From the NCBI GenBank assembly GCA_050701115.1, contig JBOHER010000021.1, forward strand, positions 1 to 40,571: DNA of 40,571 bases. Reading direction: 5' to 3'. A model generated the notes under the pieces. That model worked only from the letters and a program-made list of their open reading frames with translations, did not search any database and was not told where the DNA came from. The DNA comes from JBOHER01 sp050701115 (GTDB lineage Bacteria > Actinomycetota > Actinomycetes > Mycobacteriales > Pseudonocardiaceae). Numbering within the stretch: position 1 is the first letter of the stretch; every line of letters begins with the position of its first letter. The position numbers and the translations under genes were made by a program. Positions 40,547 to 40,571 of this stretch are shown piece by piece.

Positions 40547-40571
40547 ACCGCGGCTGGGTGCCTCGTGAGTG

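Noticed and set aside
1..40571. CRISPR arrays, tRNA/rRNA genes, prophage or transposase genes
   Set aside because: No regularly spaced repeats, no tRNA-like T-loop with matching acceptor ends, and no integrase, transposase or phage structural motif was found by eye.

Overview
The window is high-GC actinobacterial DNA. Evidence includes abundant GTG starts, C/G-ending codons, GGAGG-type ribosome sites, ATGA/GTGA gene overlaps, an XRE/DUF397 pair, a maleylpyruvate-isomerase-type (TIGR03086) remnant and an amtB-glnK-glnD operon. The style of the Pol IV, LigC and glyoxylate genes suggests Pseudonocardiaceae (Amycolatopsis/Saccharopolyspora-like); that placement is inference. No rRNA, tRNA, CRISPR array, integrase or transposase was recognised.

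Region 1 (1-13.9 kb) is accessory and partly decayed. It holds an edge-truncated, frameshifted S8 protease, a Sir2 deacylase, and then a roughly 4.4-kb cassette made of a divergent XRE regulator with its DUF397 partner and a RiPP cluster. The RiPP cluster has an unrecognised small protein, a TgmA-type precursor, an ATP-grasp ligase (TgmB) and a PIMT-like methyltransferase (TgmC). The cassette is bounded by imperfect 69-bp direct copies of the 3' end of an O-methyltransferase gene, which suggests acquisition by recombination. Next come an SDR enzyme, a VapBC pair, a VOC protein, a DUF427 remnant, a DprA-like/ComFC-like pair (the second frameshifted), a DUF4396 pseudogene, a Pol IV gene with two 1-nt deletions and a 5'-truncated TIGR03086 gene.

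Region 2 (13.9-20.4 kb) holds a LigC-type DNA ligase with its primase-polymerase, a small unknown protein, a probable adenine deaminase convergent with an NCS2 purine permease, and a DctA dicarboxylate transporter with a palindrome in its promoter.

Region 3 (20.4-26 kb) is a GntR-linked catabolic operon: an MFS carrier, an Asp/Glu-racemase-superfamily enzyme fused to a GAF domain, and an HpPgdA/cyclic-imidase-like deacetylase. A RHH/DUF433-like antitoxin with a DUF5615 PIN-like toxin follows.

Region 4 (25.6-34.7 kb) is a purine-ring/glyoxylate module. On the minus strand lie hydroxypyruvate isomerase, tartronate semialdehyde reductase, glyoxylate carboligase, glycerate kinase, allantoicase and an allophanate-hydrolase-C-like protein. 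An IclR regulator diverges from malate synthase. Operator-like sequences of one family lie before hyi, aceB and dctA, suggesting one regulon that feeds glyoxylate to 2-phosphoglycerate or malate and imports C4-dicarboxylates.

Region 5 (34.7-40.6 kb) carries an FhuF-like Fe-S reductase, an RlmA-type 23S rRNA methyltransferase and the amtB-glnK-glnD nitrogen operon. Two related 42-bp palindromic elements sit after aceB and after glnD, and a third starts at the window edge.
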